A DNA stretch of 64,000 nt. Source: Garcia nutans (lineage: Eukaryota > Streptophyta > Magnoliopsida > Malpighiales > Euphorbiaceae). The stretch lies in contig CANTUV010000024.1 in assembly GCA_947685225.1 (NCBI GenBank), forward strand, positions 20,106,001 through 20,170,000, in the 5' to 3' direction. Each line of letters opens with the position of its first letter. Positions within the stretch are counted from its first letter, which is position 1. A model generated the notes under the pieces. That model was not told where the DNA came from and ran no database searches. It saw only the letters and a list, made by a program, of their open reading frames with translations. The position numbers and the translations under genes were made by a program. Below are positions 33,301 to 46,516 of this stretch, one piece after another.

Positions 33301-33791
33301 ATCGATTAAAAGCAGCTTCGGATCGGCAGAAATCTTATTCAGATTTGAAGAGGAGAGACATAGAGTTTGATATTGGAGATAAAGTACTTTTGAAAGTGTC
33401 TCCGAGGAAAAAGATTTTAAGATTTGGATGAAGAGGGAAGCTGAGTCCTTGTTTTATTGGACCGTATGAGATATTAGAAAGAGTTGGACCAGTTTCTTAT
33501 CGTCTTGCTTTGCCACCTGAGTTGGATAGAATCCATAATGTCTTCCATGTTTCTATGTTGCGAAGGTACAGATCAGACCCATCTCATATTTTACCAGTTG
33601 AATCTATTGAGGTGAGTTCGGATCTGATTGAAGAAGAACCAGTTGCTATTTTGGAATATGGAATGAAAGAGTTGAGACATAAGAAAGTGCCAATTGTGAA
33701 GGTTCTTTGGAAGAATCATGGTAGAGAAGAGTCAACTTGGGAGAGTGAGCAAGCAATGCGTGATCAGTATCCTCAACTGTTTCATACTTGA
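30389..33791 (+). pseudogene. C: broken pol (PR, RT, RNase H, integrase, chromodomain)
   Basis: Domain order as in D. The protease core has a changed active-site triplet (LIDPRSTHS, D-P-R-S where D has D-P-G-S). RT keeps the FIDDILLYS box. RNase H, the HHCC zinc finger, the DDE core ([17 protein letters not shown]) and the C-terminal chromodomain region are recognisable. Breaks include a 4-5 bp deletion near 31039, TAA at 31216, TAG at 31839 and 31983, a one-base insertion near 32125, TGA at 32158-32160, a frame change near 32460, TAG at 32593, TGA at 32739, TAG at 33042 and 33060, and TGA at 33429. It ends [20 protein letters not shown]...QYPQLFHT. Confidence 0.92.
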
Positions 33792-33824
33792 TATCAAGTA
33801 ATTTCGAGGATGAAATTTCTTTTT

Positions 33825-33837
33825 AGAGGGGAAGAAT
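33825..33837 (+). other. C: polypurine tract
   Basis: AGAGGGGAAGAAT directly before the 3' LTR. Confidence 0.85.
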
Positions 33838-35145
33838 TGTAATATCCCAAAGTATACCCTAAAAGTTTTGGAGTATTTATTGTTGTATTTGGATTTAGGG
33901 TAAATGTTGAATTGGAAAGAGAAAAGAATTTAAGAGTGTATATGTTGTATATATGGTAATATATACAACATATGCAAGTCAATATGGGAAAGTCAAAAGA
34001 AGAAGATATTTATTTATTTTAAAGTAATTAATTAATTAAATGGGAAATTAAATAAGTGGAAGAGAGGAATTTGAATATTTTAATAGTTAATTGCTTGGTG
34101 GAGAGGGTTTTGAGGAGAGAGAAGGTTGAGTGTTTCACTTTGTTTTCTTTCTTTCTTTCTTTTCTTTCTTTCTTTCTTTCTTTCTTCTTCATGTATTTTC
34201 TTCTTCTTCTTCTTTTCTGTGTTGGCCGGCCATCAAAGAAACAAGAGAGCAAGAAAGAGATTTGATCTTTCAAACTCAAGATTGAAGGAAGTTTTCAAGT
34301 GATCAAGTTGGAAATTTAAGAGTTTCTTCATCTTTGGTAAGTTTTCCACTTGATTCTTTGATTTTCTTGGAGTTTGTGAGTTGAGGTTGTGGTTGATATG
34401 TGTTTGTTTGATTGTGGTTTGTTTAAGAGTATTTGGTTCAATTGATTTTGGATTTTGGGGTTGGATTGAAGGAAAGAGTAAGATTGTTGGAAGAGTAAGT
34501 ATTGTGGTTGTGTTTTGGGTTTGTGGTGATGATTATGATTTGTATTTGATGTATGTTTTGAGTTGTTTTGGTGTTTTTGCAAGTTTGTTATGGTTTTTGG
34601 GTGTGTTTAGTTAAGTTTGTTTGAAGTGGAAAATGGTGGAAGTAAAAGGTTTGTTGGATGTAGTGTTGATGTTGCCGAAATCTGCATTTTTGGCCTAACA
34701 CGCCCATGAGCACGACCAGGTCTTTAGGCGTGTCAATGGTTCTATTTCTAGATGGGTGACACGAGAAGTGACACGCCCATGTCACTGAGCGTGTCATAGC
34801 TACTGTGTTGAGGGAGGATTGACACGGCCATGAACACGTCCGTGTTGTTGGACGTGTCAATGCTTCTGTGAGACAGAATGTATTACACGTTCAGTGACAC
34901 GCCCGTGGTTCTGAGCGTGTCAAAGCTTCTGTGTTGTGAGTTTAAGGCACGGTCAAGGACACGCCCGTGTTGTTGAGCATGTCATGTGTAGAGTTTGCCC
35001 TAGTTGATTCTTAACCTAATTATCTCATGTGTATCTCTAAGTGAGTGTGTATGATCACCTTTGGTTTAGATTTTGAAGAGAGTTGAGTTGCCATAATTCA
35101 AGTGTTGAAGGATCCTTGGAAGAGGAGTTTGGTGTGGGGTGAGTT
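33838..35145 (+). mobile_element. C: 3' LTR, segment 1
   Basis: Matches 26604-27885 of the 5' LTR, with substitutions and an extended CTTT/CTT tract containing an extra ATGTATTTT piece (34146-34215). Interrupted at 35145 by D; GAGTT (35141-35145) is D's left TSD. Confidence 0.93.
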
Positions 35146-37852
35146 TGTAACACCCCTTCCCGACCTACGTGTGTAAGCTGAGTAGAGGCGCCACCCTATC
35201 CTAATGTTGCTACCACTTTTACTTAGTCAAATTTTTGTTCCGATTTTTATAGAAATTTTGCCATAGTTTTGCCTAAAAATTCAATCCCAAGTGTCGACAA
35301 AACTGGTTTTTTTCTAATTTTTGAAAAACATTTTTTACACAAACCAATGCAAACAAAATCATTCTCAGTACACTTCCAATAAATCCCCCTTATAACCTCA
35401 ACTACAACCTGCAAAAAGGATTTACACTTCTAGTACAAAATAAAGTAAAGGTTTATTATGAAATACAGCAGATAAAATCTTTGTTCACTATGCAACGGAA
35501 AGTAACAATATTTACAAATTCATATACATCAAAACTCAAGTTTTACAACACATAAAATTTATACATGTTTGGCAGTCAGTCTTCGATCTTAAAGCCCACT
35601 ATTCAATCTTCAAAATCTAGGCTCGACTCGGCCTAGAGGAACTCTCTGGTTCTTCCTTGTCACCTGCGCGAAGAATCACATTCGCGCTAAGCCAACGGCT
35701 TAGTAAGATAAAACATGCTAATGGTATGCTTTAATGTAATGCAATGCCACATTCAACATTAATCAATCATACTCAATAACCAACATCTCATTTCATTAAC
35801 TCATAACATTATTTAGGACATTCATATAACCCTGACACCTATGGGCCCAACAAGTATTTAATATGATATTCAGAGTTCAGAGTTACTGCTTTGGTTCATA
35901 GTCACAATAATCACGCCCGTAGGCAATGTATATACATGTATCTCTATCCATGGATAGTGTAACAGACCCAGTCTCTTGGATCATCAACTCAACACATATG
36001 AGGAGATCCTCAACCCGGCAAGACTGTTACAAATCATATATCTCATAGTGTAACAGACCCAGTCTCTTGGATCATCAACTCAACACATATGAGGAGATCC
36101 TCAACCCGGCAAGACTGTTACCTTTTATCATTTCTTAGGCATGCCACCCAAATCCAGAACTCTGAAACTGAATAACATATTAAACAAACAATTCATTTCC
36201 ATTCTCAATTCTCATCACATTTAGGCAAACATGCCTTCTTTCTTTCAATTACATCATCTTAGCCAATAACAATGGCTTCACATTTCATTTCACAATATAA
36301 CATCTCATTATTCAAGTATATATATATATATATATCTCATCCATGATCACATTATATCTCACATAGCATCATTCATAAATATTAACATTTCATTCCACAT
36401 TACTCATGAAACACATTACCATTCACAATGCACAACATAACATTGTTCAATCTCAACAATGCAATTAGGGCAAAGAACAATTGATTATAACATTCATTGA
36501 TTCAAGTGTGTTTAAAGTGTTTAGGGTTAGGTTTAAGGACCAACCTACCTTTGGAGAACCAAAGCAATGCAAGAAGAACAAAGAATTAAAACCCTAACCA
36601 TAAATAGTACATTCTGGTTTTAAACTCCATTTTATCCTTATTTTGAAAAATTGTATAAAATAATCTACTTGACTAAAAATTCTAAAATTTTTACAGAATT
36701 TAGTTTTGTATCTTAAAATCATCCCTTTAAAATTTCAGATCAAACTGAACACAAAATCTTGGTCAAATAGTTCACCTAACCAGACTGCCTCAATTGCCCT
36801 GCATCCTGGCAGCAGTTCTGAACTTTGTGAATTCCATAAATCAAATTCAATCAATGTGATTCCAAATTATTTTTCTCAAATACTAGACTCACTAAGCAAC
36901 AACATATCCAAAATTCAATTGAATATGATTTTTCTACATTTTATTAAAAATCACGAAATATAGCTGTCCCAGTTAAGGTACCTGCTGGAACAGGTCTAAT
37001 GAAAATAATTTTTCTAAACTCATAACCATTCCAAAATCGAATCAACATATTTTTCAGTCATTCTAGACTCATAGAGGCACAACATATCAAAAATTTACTT
37101 CAAGAACATTTTTCTATAATTAATTAAAAATCATACAAATCACAGCCTTTACTAATTGTAAAACAGAAACAATTTCACTAAACACAACTCTTACTCAACA
37201 CAATCACTTCCAACACCTTCACCAACTCAACTTCTCATCATCAAACCAACAAACCCTAATTCCTTTCTCACACCACTTCAAAAGAATTGAAGAAATTAAA
37301 GAAAAGATCTTACCTCAAATGAAGAAATCCACAAATCTTTAACCAAAACCCTTGTTTCTTTCTTCAAAATGCTTCAAACCTCAAGATCACCTCTCTTTCT
37401 CTCTTTGTCTATGGAGAATCCGGCCACTTCAAGAAAGAAAGAAGAAAATGCACAAGTCAAACACCTTTTCTTCTTTTAATCTCCACCATGCATCTTACAA
37501 GGAAAATTACCAAAACACCCTTAACCATATAACTAACTCTTTGTCTCATATAAGCCCTTTATAGTAATTTCATTAACAACCAAAAATATCTTCTTCCACT
37601 TAACCATCACCTTGACTCTTCATTTGACCAATGTATATGTTAATTATATCATCATATAAACAACATATACATTTGTCTCTAAACCCTAAATTTCTTCTCC
37701 AAAACACATATACATATACATTCTCTTCCCATTTCTTTTCTCTTACAATTTAACACATATATGCACAAACATTCACTTTCCAATATATATATCAACAACC
37801 ACAATAACAACAACATACTCAAAACTTCTAGGGCATAAATGAGGATATTACA
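35146..37852 (-). mobile_element. D: 3' LTR (2707 bp)
   Basis: TGTAACACCCCTTCCCGACC...GATATTACA on the + strand. It includes a 91-bp tandem duplication (35954-36121) of the GACCCAGTCTCTTGG...GCAAGACTGTTAC module, also in the other LTR (43525-43692). The paired hairpin is at 35666-35703. Confidence 0.96.
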
Positions 37853-37866
37853 ATTCTCCCCCTCTA
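37853..37866 (-). other. D: polypurine tract
   Basis: On the - strand AGAGGGGGAGAATT abuts the 3' LTR start TGTAATATCC. Confidence 0.9.
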
Positions 37867-37899
37867 AAAAGAAAATTTCGTCCTCGAAATTACCTGATA

Positions 37900-40800
37900 T
37901 CAAAGCTGAAACAATTGCGGATACTGCTCTCGCATGGTATGCTCACTTTCCCAAGTCGCTTCTTCTTTTGCATGATTCTTCCAAAGAATCTTCACCAATG
38001 GCACTCTCTTGTTCCTTAACTCTTTCACTTCTCGTGCCAAGATAGCAACTGGTTCCTCTTCAAATGTCAAATCTGGGCTCACTTCAATAGACTCAAATGG
38101 CAACACATGAGATGGATCCGACCTATATCTCCTCAACATAGAAACATGGAATACATTATGAATACGATCCAACTCAGGTGGCAAAGCAAGTCGATACGCC
38201 ACTGGCCCAACTCTTTCTAACACTTCATACGGCCCAATGAAACGAGGACTCAATTTTCCTTTCCGACCGAACCTCAAAATTTTCTTCCAAGGAGACACTT
38301 TCAGAAATACCTTATCTCCAACATCAAACTCTATATCTCTCCTTTTTAGATCTGCATAAGACTTCTGTCGGTCTGAAGCTGCTTTTAACCTGCCTCGAAT
38401 CAACTTTACTTTATCTTCAGTTTCTTGAATCAAATCAGGACCAACCAACTTATTATCTCCAAGCTCATTCCAACAAAGAGGTGTCCTACACCGTCTGCCA
38501 TACAATGCTTCAAACGGTGCCATACCAATGCTGGATTGGTGACTGTTGTTGTAAGCAAACTCCACAAGAGGTAAAAACCTATCCCAACTTCCAGAGAAAT
38601 CGATGACACAGCTTCTCAACATGTCCTCAATAATCTGTATCACCCTCTCTGACTGTCCATCCGTCTGTGGATGAAAAGCAGTGCTGAAGTGCAGTCGAGA
38701 ACCTAAAGCACTATGCAAACTCTTCCAAAATCTGGAAGTAAACCTGGGATCTCGATCAGACACTAAAGAAGTTGGAACACCATGCAGTTTCACAATCTCA
38801 TGGATATATAGCTCAGCCAATCTCTCCAAAGAGTAATCCATTCGAACCGGAAGGAAATGAGCTGTTTTAGTCAATCTATCCACAATCACCCATATAGCAT
38901 CATGCTTCTTTTGTGTCAATGGCAAACCAGACACAAAATCCATTGTCACTCTTTCCCACTTCCATTCTGGCACTGACAATGGTTGAAGCAACCCGGTTGG
39001 AACTTGATGCTCTGCTTTAACCTTCTGACAAGTGAGACATTTCGATACAAACTCAGCAATGTCTCTCTTCAAACCAATCCACCAATAATGCTGTCTCAAA
39101 TCATGATACATCTTCGTATTACCCGGATGCATAGCAAACATTGACTGATGAGCTTCTTCTAAAATGACTCTTTTCAAATCAGCATCATCGGGTACACACA
39201 ATCGGTTCTTAAACCAGAGACTCCCATCATCTTTCACAACAAAATCTCTAGTCTTCCCATTCTTGCAATCTGAAAAAATCTTCTGAATCTTCTTATCGGC
39301 CAACTGAGCTTCTTTGATCTGATCTAACAAAATCGGCTTTAATTGCAACTGTGCCAATAATGCACCATCAACACAAGGTACAAAACTGGCATGCAATGCT
39401 CTCAACTCAACAAGCAACGAGAGCGAGTAAACAGTTAAACCAGCTAAAGACTTCCGACTCAAGGCATCAGCAACAACATTTGCTTTACCTGGATGATAGT
39501 CAATCAAGCAGTCGTAGTCTTTAATCAATTCTAACCATCTCCTCTGACGAAGATTGAGTTCTTTCTGGACACCCAAATACTTCAAACTCTTGTGATCAGT
39601 GTAGATGAAACATTTCTCCCCAAACAGATAGTGGCGCCAAATCTTTAATGCAAACACAATGGCAGCCAATTCTAAATCATGGGTCGGATAGTTAAGCTCA
39701 TGCGGTTTCAACTGTCGAGATGCATAAGCTATAACTTTCCCTTCCTGCATCAATACACACCCCAAACCTCTATGTGAAGCATCACTGTAGATCACATATG
39801 GTTTGCCTTCAACAGGTAAAGTAAGAACAGGCGCTTGAGTCAACAACTCTCTCAACTGCTCAAAACTAGCCTGACACTGATCTGTCCACACAAATCTCAC
39901 TCCCTTTCGAAGTAATCTGGTGAGTGGAGTAGCTATCAAAGAAAACCCTTTCACAAACCGTCGGTAATAGCCTGCCAAACCCAGAAAACTTCTAATCTCT
40001 GTCACAGACTTGGGTGGACTCCAATTTAAAATGGCTTCAACTTTGCTCGGATCAACTCTGATGCCTTCTGCAGAAACAATATGTCCGAGAAAAGCAACTT
40101 GATCCAACCAGAACTCACACTTCGACAATTTGGCAAATAACTGATTCTCTCTCAAAATCTGCAACACAATCCGCAGATGCATATCATGCTCCTCTTCATT
40201 CCGCGAATACACCAGTATATCATCAATGAAGACCACTACAAACTGATCCAAATAGGGCCTAAACACCCTATTCATCAAATCCATAAAAGCTGCAGGTGCA
40301 TTCGTTAGACCAAAAGGCATAACTAAAAACTCATAATGCCCATACCTGGTCCGAAAAGCAGTCTTAGGAACATCTTCACTTCTTACCCTCAGCTGATGGT
40401 ACCCAGATCTCAAATCAATTTTGGAGAACACTGACGCTCCCTTCAACTGATCAAAGAGATCATCGATTCTAGGCAAAGGATATTTATTTTTAATAGTCAC
40501 CTTGTTCAATTGCCTATAATCGATACACAACCTCATAGTACCATCTTTCTTCTTCACAAATAGCACAGGAGCTCCCCAAGGAGAAACACTGGGACGAATG
40601 AATCCTTTGTCCAACAACTCCTGTAATTGCACTTTCAACTCCCTCAATTCTGCTGGTGCCATTCTATAAGGAGTAATAGAGATAGGAGTGGTACCAGGCA
40701 ACAATTCAATACCGAACTCCACCTCTCTCTCAGGAGGCAACCCTGGCAACTCCTCTGGAAACACATCCGGGAACTCAGCAACTGTGGCAATGCTATCAAT

Positions 40801-42549
40801 AGGGGAACCCTTCACTCTAGTATCCACCACATGAGCAAGATAGGCTTCACACCCCTTTCTAATCAACCTCCTGGCTGCAACAGCTGAAACAAATAAGGAG
40901 GCTAGCTGTTCCTGCTCATTAGATACTATCACCTCTCTACCATCACCCGTTCTCAAAGAAACAATTTTCTTTTTACAATCCACCACAGCTTCATGTCGAG
41001 ATAGCCAATCCATACCTAAGATCACGTCATATTCCTTAAATGGCATCTCAATCAAATCCCCAAGGAACTCCTCACCCTGCACCACTACTGCACTATCTCT
41101 ATGCACCTTACTCACAACCACACTATGCCCTAACGGATTTGTTACCAACACATCAAATCCTAGGGACTCAGCATGCAAATCAGATACAGGCAAAACAGAT
41201 GCACTAATATATGAATGTGTGGAACCCGGATCAATCAAAGCAAGTACTGGAGTATTAAATAAAGAAAAAGTACCAGCTATGACTGCCGATGTATCTGGCT
41301 GTCTCTGCATAACATACATCCTCTGGGAAGATCCAACCTCCTCTGGTCTACCCTCCCTGGATGTAGCACCTCTTCTAGAACTGAATCCTGGTCTACCTCC
41401 CCAGCTGGCACCTCTTCCTCCTCTGCCTCCCCTCACACTAGCTCGAGAAGCAGCAGAATCAACTGGCATCTGATCCTGCCTCTCAGGACAGTTTCTCACA
41501 AAGTGGTCAGGTGATCCACACCTGAAGCATACCCCTGATCTACTATGCCTCCAACAAACGCCCCCATGTCTTCCACCACACTGGTTACACACAGGTAAGG
41601 TGGATCTCTGAACTCCAGGAGTAGGAGCACTCGCTACTGAAGCTGCAGGTCTAAATCTCTGCCTCTGGAACTGCACTGACCTACCCACTGGTCTCTGGCT
41701 CCTACTACTCCGAGGAACAAAACTTCCTCTACCCCTCTTCGCAGAAGAAGACCCTGCCTCGAACTGGGGCCTTCTAACCCTAACCTCTTCCTCTGAAGCA
41801 GCTGCAATAACTTGAGCTCGCTCTACACTTCGAGCTGCTGCCACAAGCTGTGAGAAATCCTGATATCTGGATCCAGCCACTAAGCACATGATCGAGGGCC
41901 TCAATCCCTCCTCAAATCGCCGACATCTATCAATCTCATCAGTAATGATACCCCCAGCATACTGACTCAGTCGAATAAACTCAACTTCATACTCAGTTAC
42001 GGTCCGATGATCTTGCTTCAAATCTAGAAACTCTCTTTTCTTCCCATCTTTATACTCCCTAGGAGTATACTTCAACTCAAATTCTCTCAGAAAATCCGCA
42101 TAAGACAAGGTTGGTGGATCATCCATAGAATGGGGCACTGTCTTCCACCAGTCGTAGGCATCCTTCTGTAGCAAAGATCTTGCATAGTCAAACTTCTCCT
42201 CTGAAGTGGCTTGCAACTGCACAAATACCCTCTGAACTCTATCAAGCCACTGTTCTGCTACAGCCGGATCAACTGTACCAAAGAAATCCTCTGCTCCATA
42301 TTTCCTTAGCTTATCATAGTGCCTTACTGGTACTGAAGGCTGAGGGGGTGGTGGCGGTGGCTGTGGTTGCACAGGTGCTTGTCTCATAGCTTCCAACATA
42401 GGCCTAAACCAGGCTGGCGGAACCTCCTCCCCAGCTGGTCTACCCGACACCGAAGCAGGTGCCTCCTCAACACTATCAACCCTAGCTCCCTCAGCAGGAG
42501 CAATACTCTCGGCACTACCCTCAACAGATTGTCGCGAATGAGATGCCAT
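37900..42549 (-). CDS. D: complete gag-pol polyprotein with chromodomain (1549 aa)
   Basis: One frame encodes all replication proteins. The ATG at 42547-42549 ([11 protein letters not shown]) matches C and E. Capsid region about residues 76-250. Zinc knuckle CFRCG....H....C at 341-354, preceded by a second Cys-rich segment at 321-332. Protease LIDPGSTHS near 438-446. RT from about 610, with aspartates D712 and D776/D777 (FIDDILVYS). RNase H D923, E960, D985. Integrase zinc finger H1134, H1141, C1171, C1174, and the DDE triad D1204, D1265, E1301 with 35-residue spacing. GPY/F module about 1437-1457. A C-terminal group-II-like chromodomain is at about 1499-1546 ([14 protein letters not shown]). 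Gag and pol are fused without a stop, as usual in this lineage; a host-independent protease would process it. No break was found. Confidence 0.97.
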   Translation of the reverse strand: MASHSRQSVEGSAESIAPAEGARVDSVEEAPASVSGRPAGEEVPPAWFRPMLEAMRQAPVQPQPPPPPPQPSVPVRHYDKLRKYGAEDFFGTVDPAVAEQWLDRVQRVFVQLQATSEEKFDYARSLLQKDAYDWWKTVPHSMDDPPTLSYADFLREFELKYTPREYKDGKKREFLDLKQDHRTVTEYEVEFIRLSQYAGGIITDEIDRCRRFEEGLRPSIMCLVAGSRYQDFSQLVAAARSVERAQVIAAASEEEVRVRRPQFEAGSSSAKRGRGSFVPRSSRSQRPVGRSVQFQRQRFRPAASVASAPTPGVQRSTLPVCNQCGGRHGGVCWRHSRSGVCFRCGSPDHFVRNCPERQDQMPVDSAASRASVRGGRGGRGASWGGRPGFSSRRGATSREGRPEEVGSSQRMYVMQRQPDTSAVIAGTFSLFNTPVLALIDPGSTHSYISASVLPVSDLHAESLGFDVLVTNPLGHSVVVSKVHRDSAVVVQGEEFLGDLIEMPFKEYDVILGMDWLSRHEAVVDCKKKIVSLRTGDGREVIVSNEQEQLASLFVSAVAARRLIRKGCEAYLAHVVDTRVKGSPIDSIATVAEFPDVFPEELPGLPPEREVEFGIELLPGTTPISITPYRMAPAELRELKVQLQELLDKGFIRPSVSPWGAPVLFVKKKDGTMRLCIDYRQLNKVTIKNKYPLPRIDDLFDQLKGASVFSKIDLRSGYHQLRVRSEDVPKTAFRTRYGHYEFLVMPFGLTNAPAAFMDLMNRVFRPYLDQFVVVFIDDILVYSRNEEEHDMHLRIVLQILRENQLFAKLSKCEFWLDQVAFLGHIVSAEGIRVDPSKVEAILNWSPPKSVTEIRSFLGLAGYYRRFVKGFSLIATPLTRLLRKGVRFVWTDQCQASFEQLRELLTQAPVLTLPVEGKPYVIYSDASHRGLGCVLMQEGKVIAYASRQLKPHELNYPTHDLELAAIVFALKIWRHYLFGEKCFIYTDHKSLKYLGVQKELNLRQRRWLELIKDYDCLIDYHPGKANVVADALSRKSLAGLTVYSLSLLVELRALHASFVPCVDGALLAQLQLKPILLDQIKEAQLADKKIQKIFSDCKNGKTRDFVVKDDGSLWFKNRLCVPDDADLKRVILEEAHQSMFAMHPGNTKMYHDLRQHYWWIGLKRDIAEFVSKCLTCQKVKAEHQVPTGLLQPLSVPEWKWERVTMDFVSGLPLTQKKHDAIWVIVDRLTKTAHFLPVRMDYSLERLAELYIHEIVKLHGVPTSLVSDRDPRFTSRFWKSLHSALGSRLHFSTAFHPQTDGQSERVIQIIEDMLRSCVIDFSGSWDRFLPLVEFAYNNSHQSSIGMAPFEALYGRRCRTPLCWNELGDNKLVGPDLIQETEDKVKLIRGRLKAASDRQKSYADLKRRDIEFDVGDKVFLKVSPWKKILRFGRKGKLSPRFIGPYEVLERVGPVAYRLALPPELDRIHNVFHVSMLRRYRSDPSHVLPFESIEVSPDLTFEEEPVAILAREVKELRNKRVPLVKILWKNHAKEEATWESEHTMREQYPQLFQL

Positions 42550-42699
42550 CTCTACCTATATCTGCAAACACAGCAGAATATTCCTCATTAAAGATCAAAG
42601 ACTGCCATACCAAAACATGTATTTTACTCAAAAACCCACTTTAAAAATCAAAATATTCTTTTTCTTACAATTGATCTAGGTTGAGAATCTCAAACCTAG

Positions 42700-42711
42700 G
42701 CTCTGATACCA
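42700..42711 (-). other. D: primer-binding site
   Basis: TGGTATCAGAGC on the - strand, exact initiator-Met-tRNA type, 5 bases after the 5' LTR. Confidence 0.93.
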
Positions 42712-42716
42712 AAAAT

Positions 42717-45423
42717 TGTAACACCCCTTCCCGACCTACGTGTGTAAGCTGAGTAGAGGCGCCACCCTATCCTAATGTTGCTACCACTTTTACTTAGTCA
42801 AATTTTTGTTCCGATTTTTATAGAAATTTTGCCATAGTTTTGCCTAAAAATTCAATCCCAAGTGTCGACAAAACTGGTTTTTTTCTAATTTTTGAAAAAC
42901 ATTTTTTACACAAACCAATGCAAACAAAATCATTCTCAGTACACTTCCAATAAATCCCCCTTATAACCTCAACTACAACCTGCAAAAAGGATTTACACTT
43001 CTAGTACAAAATAAAGTAAAGGTTTATTATGAAATACAGCAGATAAAATCTTTGTTCACTATGCAACGGAAAGTAACAATATTTACAAATTCATATACAT
43101 CAAAACTCAAGTTTTACAACACATAAAATTTATACATGTTTGGCAGTCAGTCTTCGATCTTAAAGCCCACTATTCAATCTTCAAAATCTAGGCTCGACTC
43201 GGCCTAGAGGAACTCTCTGGTTCTTCCTTGTCACCTGCGCGAAGAATCACATTCGCGCTAAGCCAACGGCTTAGTAAGATAAAACATGCTAATGGTATGC
43301 TTTAATGTAATGCAATGCCACATTCAACATTAATCAATCATACTCAATAACCAACATCTCATTTCATTAACTCATAACATTATTTAGGACATTCATATAA
43401 CCCTGACACCTATGGGCCCAACAAGTATTTAATATGATATTCAGAGTTCAGAGTTACTGCTTTGGTTCATAGTCACAATAATCACGCCCGTAGGCAATGT
43501 ATATACATGTATCTCTATCCATGGATAGTGTAACAGACCCAGTCTCTTGGATCATCAACTCAACACATATGAGGAGATCCTCAACCCGGCAAGACTGTTA
43601 CAAATCATATATCTCATAGTGTAACAGACCCAGTCTCTTGGATCATCAACTCAACACATATGAGGAGATCCTCAACCCGGCAAGACTGTTACCTTTTATC
43701 ATTTCTTAGGCATGCCACCCAAATCCAGAACTCTGAAACTGAATAACATATTAAACAAACAATTCATTTCCATTCTCAATTCTCATCACATTTAGGCAAA
43801 CATGCCTTCTTTCTTTCAATTACATCATCTTAGCCAATAACAATGGCTTCACATTTCATTTCACAATATAACATCTCATTATTCAAGTATATATATATAT
43901 ATATATCTCATCCATGATCACATTATATCTCACATAGCATCATTCATAAATATTAACATTTCATTCCACATTACTCATGAAACACATTACCATTCACAAT
44001 GCACAACATAACATTGTTCAATCTCAACAATGCAATTAGGGCAAAGAACAATTGATTATAACATTCATTGATTCAAGTGTGTTTAAAGTGTTTAGGGTTA
44101 GGTTTAAGGACCAACCTACCTTTGGAGAACCAAAGCAATGCAAGAAGAACAAAGAATTAAAACCCTAACCATAAATAGTACATTCTGGTTTTAAACTCCA
44201 TTTTATCCTTATTTTGAAAAATTGTATAAAATAATCTACTTGACTAAAAATTCTAAAATTTTTACAGAATTTAGTTTTGTATCTTAAAATCATCCCTTTA
44301 AAATTTCAGATCAAACTGAACACAAAATCTTGGTCAAATAGTTCACCTAACCAGACTGCCTCAATTGCCCTGCATCCTGGCAGCAGTTCTGAACTTTGTG
44401 AATTCCATAAATCAAATTCAATCAATGTGATTCCAAATTATTTTTCTCAAATACTAGACTCACTAAGCAACAACATATCCAAAATTCAATTGAATATGAT
44501 TTTTCTACATTTTATTAAAAATCACGAAATATAGCTGTCCCAGTTAAGGTACCTGCTGGAACAGGTCTAATGAAAATAATTTTTCTAAACTCATAACCAT
44601 TCCAAAATCGAATCAACATATTTTTCAGTCATTCTAGACTCATAGAGCCACAACATATCAAAAATTTACTTCAAGAACATTTTTCTATAATTAATTAAAA
44701 ATCATACAAATCACAGCCTTTACTAATTGTAAAACAGAAACAATTTCACTAAACACAACTCTTACTCAACACAATCACTTCCAACACCTTCACCAACTCA
44801 ACTTCTCATCATCAAACCAACAAACCCTAATTCCTTTCTCACACCACTTCAAAAGAATTGAAGAAATTAAAGAAAAGATCTTACCTCAAATGAAGAAATC
44901 CACAAATCTTTAACCAAAACCCTTGTTTCTTTCTTCAAAATGCTTCAAACCTCAAGATCACCTCTCTTTCTCTCTTTGTCTATGGAGAATCCGGCCACTT
45001 CAAGAAAGAAAGAAGAAAATGCACAAGTCAAACACCTTTTCTTCTTTTAATCTCCACCATGCATCTTACAAGGAAAATTACCAAAACACCCTTAACCATA
45101 TAACTAACTCTTTGTCTCATATAAGCCCTTTATAGTAATTTCATTAACAACCAAAAATATCTTCTTCCACTTAACCATCACCTTGACTCTTCATTTGACC
45201 AATGTATATGTTAATTATATCATCATATAAACAACATATACATTTGTCTCTAAACCCTAAATTTCTTCTCCAAAACACATATACATATACATTCTCTTCC
45301 CATTTCTTTTCTCTTACAATTTAACACATATATGCACAAACATTCACTTTCCAATATATATATCAACAACCACAATAACAACAACATACTCAAAACTTCT
45401 AGGGCATAAATGAGGATATTACA
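42717..45423 (-). mobile_element. D: 5' LTR (2707 bp)
   Basis: Identical by eye to 35146-37852 except at 44648. On the - strand: TATA-rich inverted region (about 45205-45245), leader, donor-like TTTGAG/GTAAGATC (44884), donor-like CCAAAG/GTAGGTTGG (about 44116), acceptor-like GTTTCAG/AGTTCTGG (about 43733), GGCATGCC, module phrases, paired hairpin. Open stretches here (for example 44277-44534) are duplicated in the 3' LTR and are not genes. Confidence 0.95.
43237..43274 (-). promoter_or_regulatory. paired hairpin motif in D 5' LTR
   Basis: On the - strand, stem 1 CTAAGCCGTTGGCTTAG (loop GTT) and stem 2 GCGCGAA...TTCGCGC (7 bp), then AGGTGAC. Stem 2 is one pair longer than in C, through matched changes on both sides. 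Confidence 0.7.
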
Positions 45424-45428
45424 GAGTT

Positions 45429-46511
45429 GCTCTTGAGGTAAGTACAAAACATACTTTATTGCATATATTATATGATCAAATGTGTTAAGTAACTTATTGC
45501 ATTGTTGATGCATATGAATAATGTTATGTTTTGGCATAATGTGAATTGAGATATGATGTGATATGAAGCCATTGTGGTTGGCTATGACAATGTAAATGAA
45601 ATAATTGGGGCATGGTTGCCTATTTGATTATGGAATATGAAATGAGAAATGAATTGAGAAATGAATTGAGAAAGAGATTGATAAAGAGATAAATGAAATA
45701 ATTGTGTGATTAATATGTTATTCCATTTTCAGAGTTCTTAGATTGGTGGCATGCCTATGAATCACTAGATAGGTGAAAAGACCGGGTCGTAAGCCGATTC
45801 CAGTTGAAAAATGTGAAATATGTGAAATGTGATTTTTTGGGGTGAAAAGACTGGGTCGTAAGCCTCAAAAACAGTAATAGTCTAGCCGGGTTGAGGATCT
45901 CCTCGAGTTTAGCCGGGTTGAGGTCCAAGAGACTGGGTCTATTACACTATCCATGGATAGAGATATATATATATCGCCTATGGGCTTGATGATTGTGATT
46001 ATGGACCAAAGCAGTAACTCTTAACTTTGAATAACATATTAGTGTCTTTTGGGCCCATGCTTGTCTTTGTTTAAATGTGATATTCTTATGCATTGTTTAT
46101 AATGTTTGAACATATGATATTGGCATTGCATTGAAACATATTATCATTGTGGTTTGTACCACTAAGCCTATGGCTTAGCGCGATTGTGGTTCATCGCGCA
46201 GGTGACAGGGTAGAACCGGAGAGTTCCTCTAGGCCAAGTGAAGTTTAGATTCTGAAGTGTGGATAGTGAGCTTAAAGATCAAAGACTAATTGCCAAATAT
46301 GTATAAACTTTATATTTTGTAAAATTTGTTTTTGATGAATTTGTATTTGTAAATATAACTATATTTTCTGCTGCGTTTTAAATGAATATTTTTTTTTGTA
46401 GAAAGAAGTGAGTCGTTTGTTTAGTAAACTGTGGCATTTCTATATTCAGTATACGTATATTACGATCGTATTAGCATGTTGTGTACATATACGGGGTATA
46501 GGGATGTTACA
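45429..46511 (+). mobile_element. C: 3' LTR, segment 2
   Basis: Continuation of the C 3' LTR after D. Matches 27886-28993, with a tandem duplication of AAATGAATTGAGA near 45645-45670 and a short deletion near 46387. Ends GGATGTTACA at 46511, followed by TSD GTCCA (46512-46516). Paired hairpin at 46162-46199. Confidence 0.92.
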
Positions 46512-46516
46512 GTCCA

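Larger units (their letters stand above)
35146..45423 (-). mobile_element. D: intact, very recent Tekay/Del-type chromovirus
   Basis: 10,278 bp, TSD GAGTT at 35141-35145 and 45424-45428. Two 2707-bp LTRs; I found a single difference (G at 37077, C at 44648). PBS, PPT and an uninterrupted 1549-codon gag-pol are all present, so this is a candidate autonomous element. If transcribed, it could supply proteins to related defective copies such as C, E and G (inference). Confidence 0.96.
26604..46511 (+). mobile_element. C: degenerate Tekay/Del-type chromovirus (outer frame)
   Basis: TSD GTCCA at 26599-26603 and 46512-46516. The empty site GAGTCTGTCCACTTTGC is preserved in E's other LTR at about 53707-53723. 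5' LTR 26604-28993 (2390 bp). 3' LTR 33838-35145 joined to 45429-46511 (2391 bp), split by D. By eye the LTRs differ by roughly 1-2% plus small length changes in pyrimidine tracts. Confidence 0.93.

Noticed and set aside
36706..36963. Open frame repeated at 44277-44534 (and 37352-37564 repeated at 44923-45135)
   Set aside because: Identity is explained by the two nearly identical D LTRs, not by selection on a protein.
40627..42591. Several open frames on the + strand opposite D gag-pol (40627-40887, 41219-41473, 42180-42389, 42367-42591)
   Set aside because: They are antisense shadows of the intact polyprotein, with no recognisable domain.
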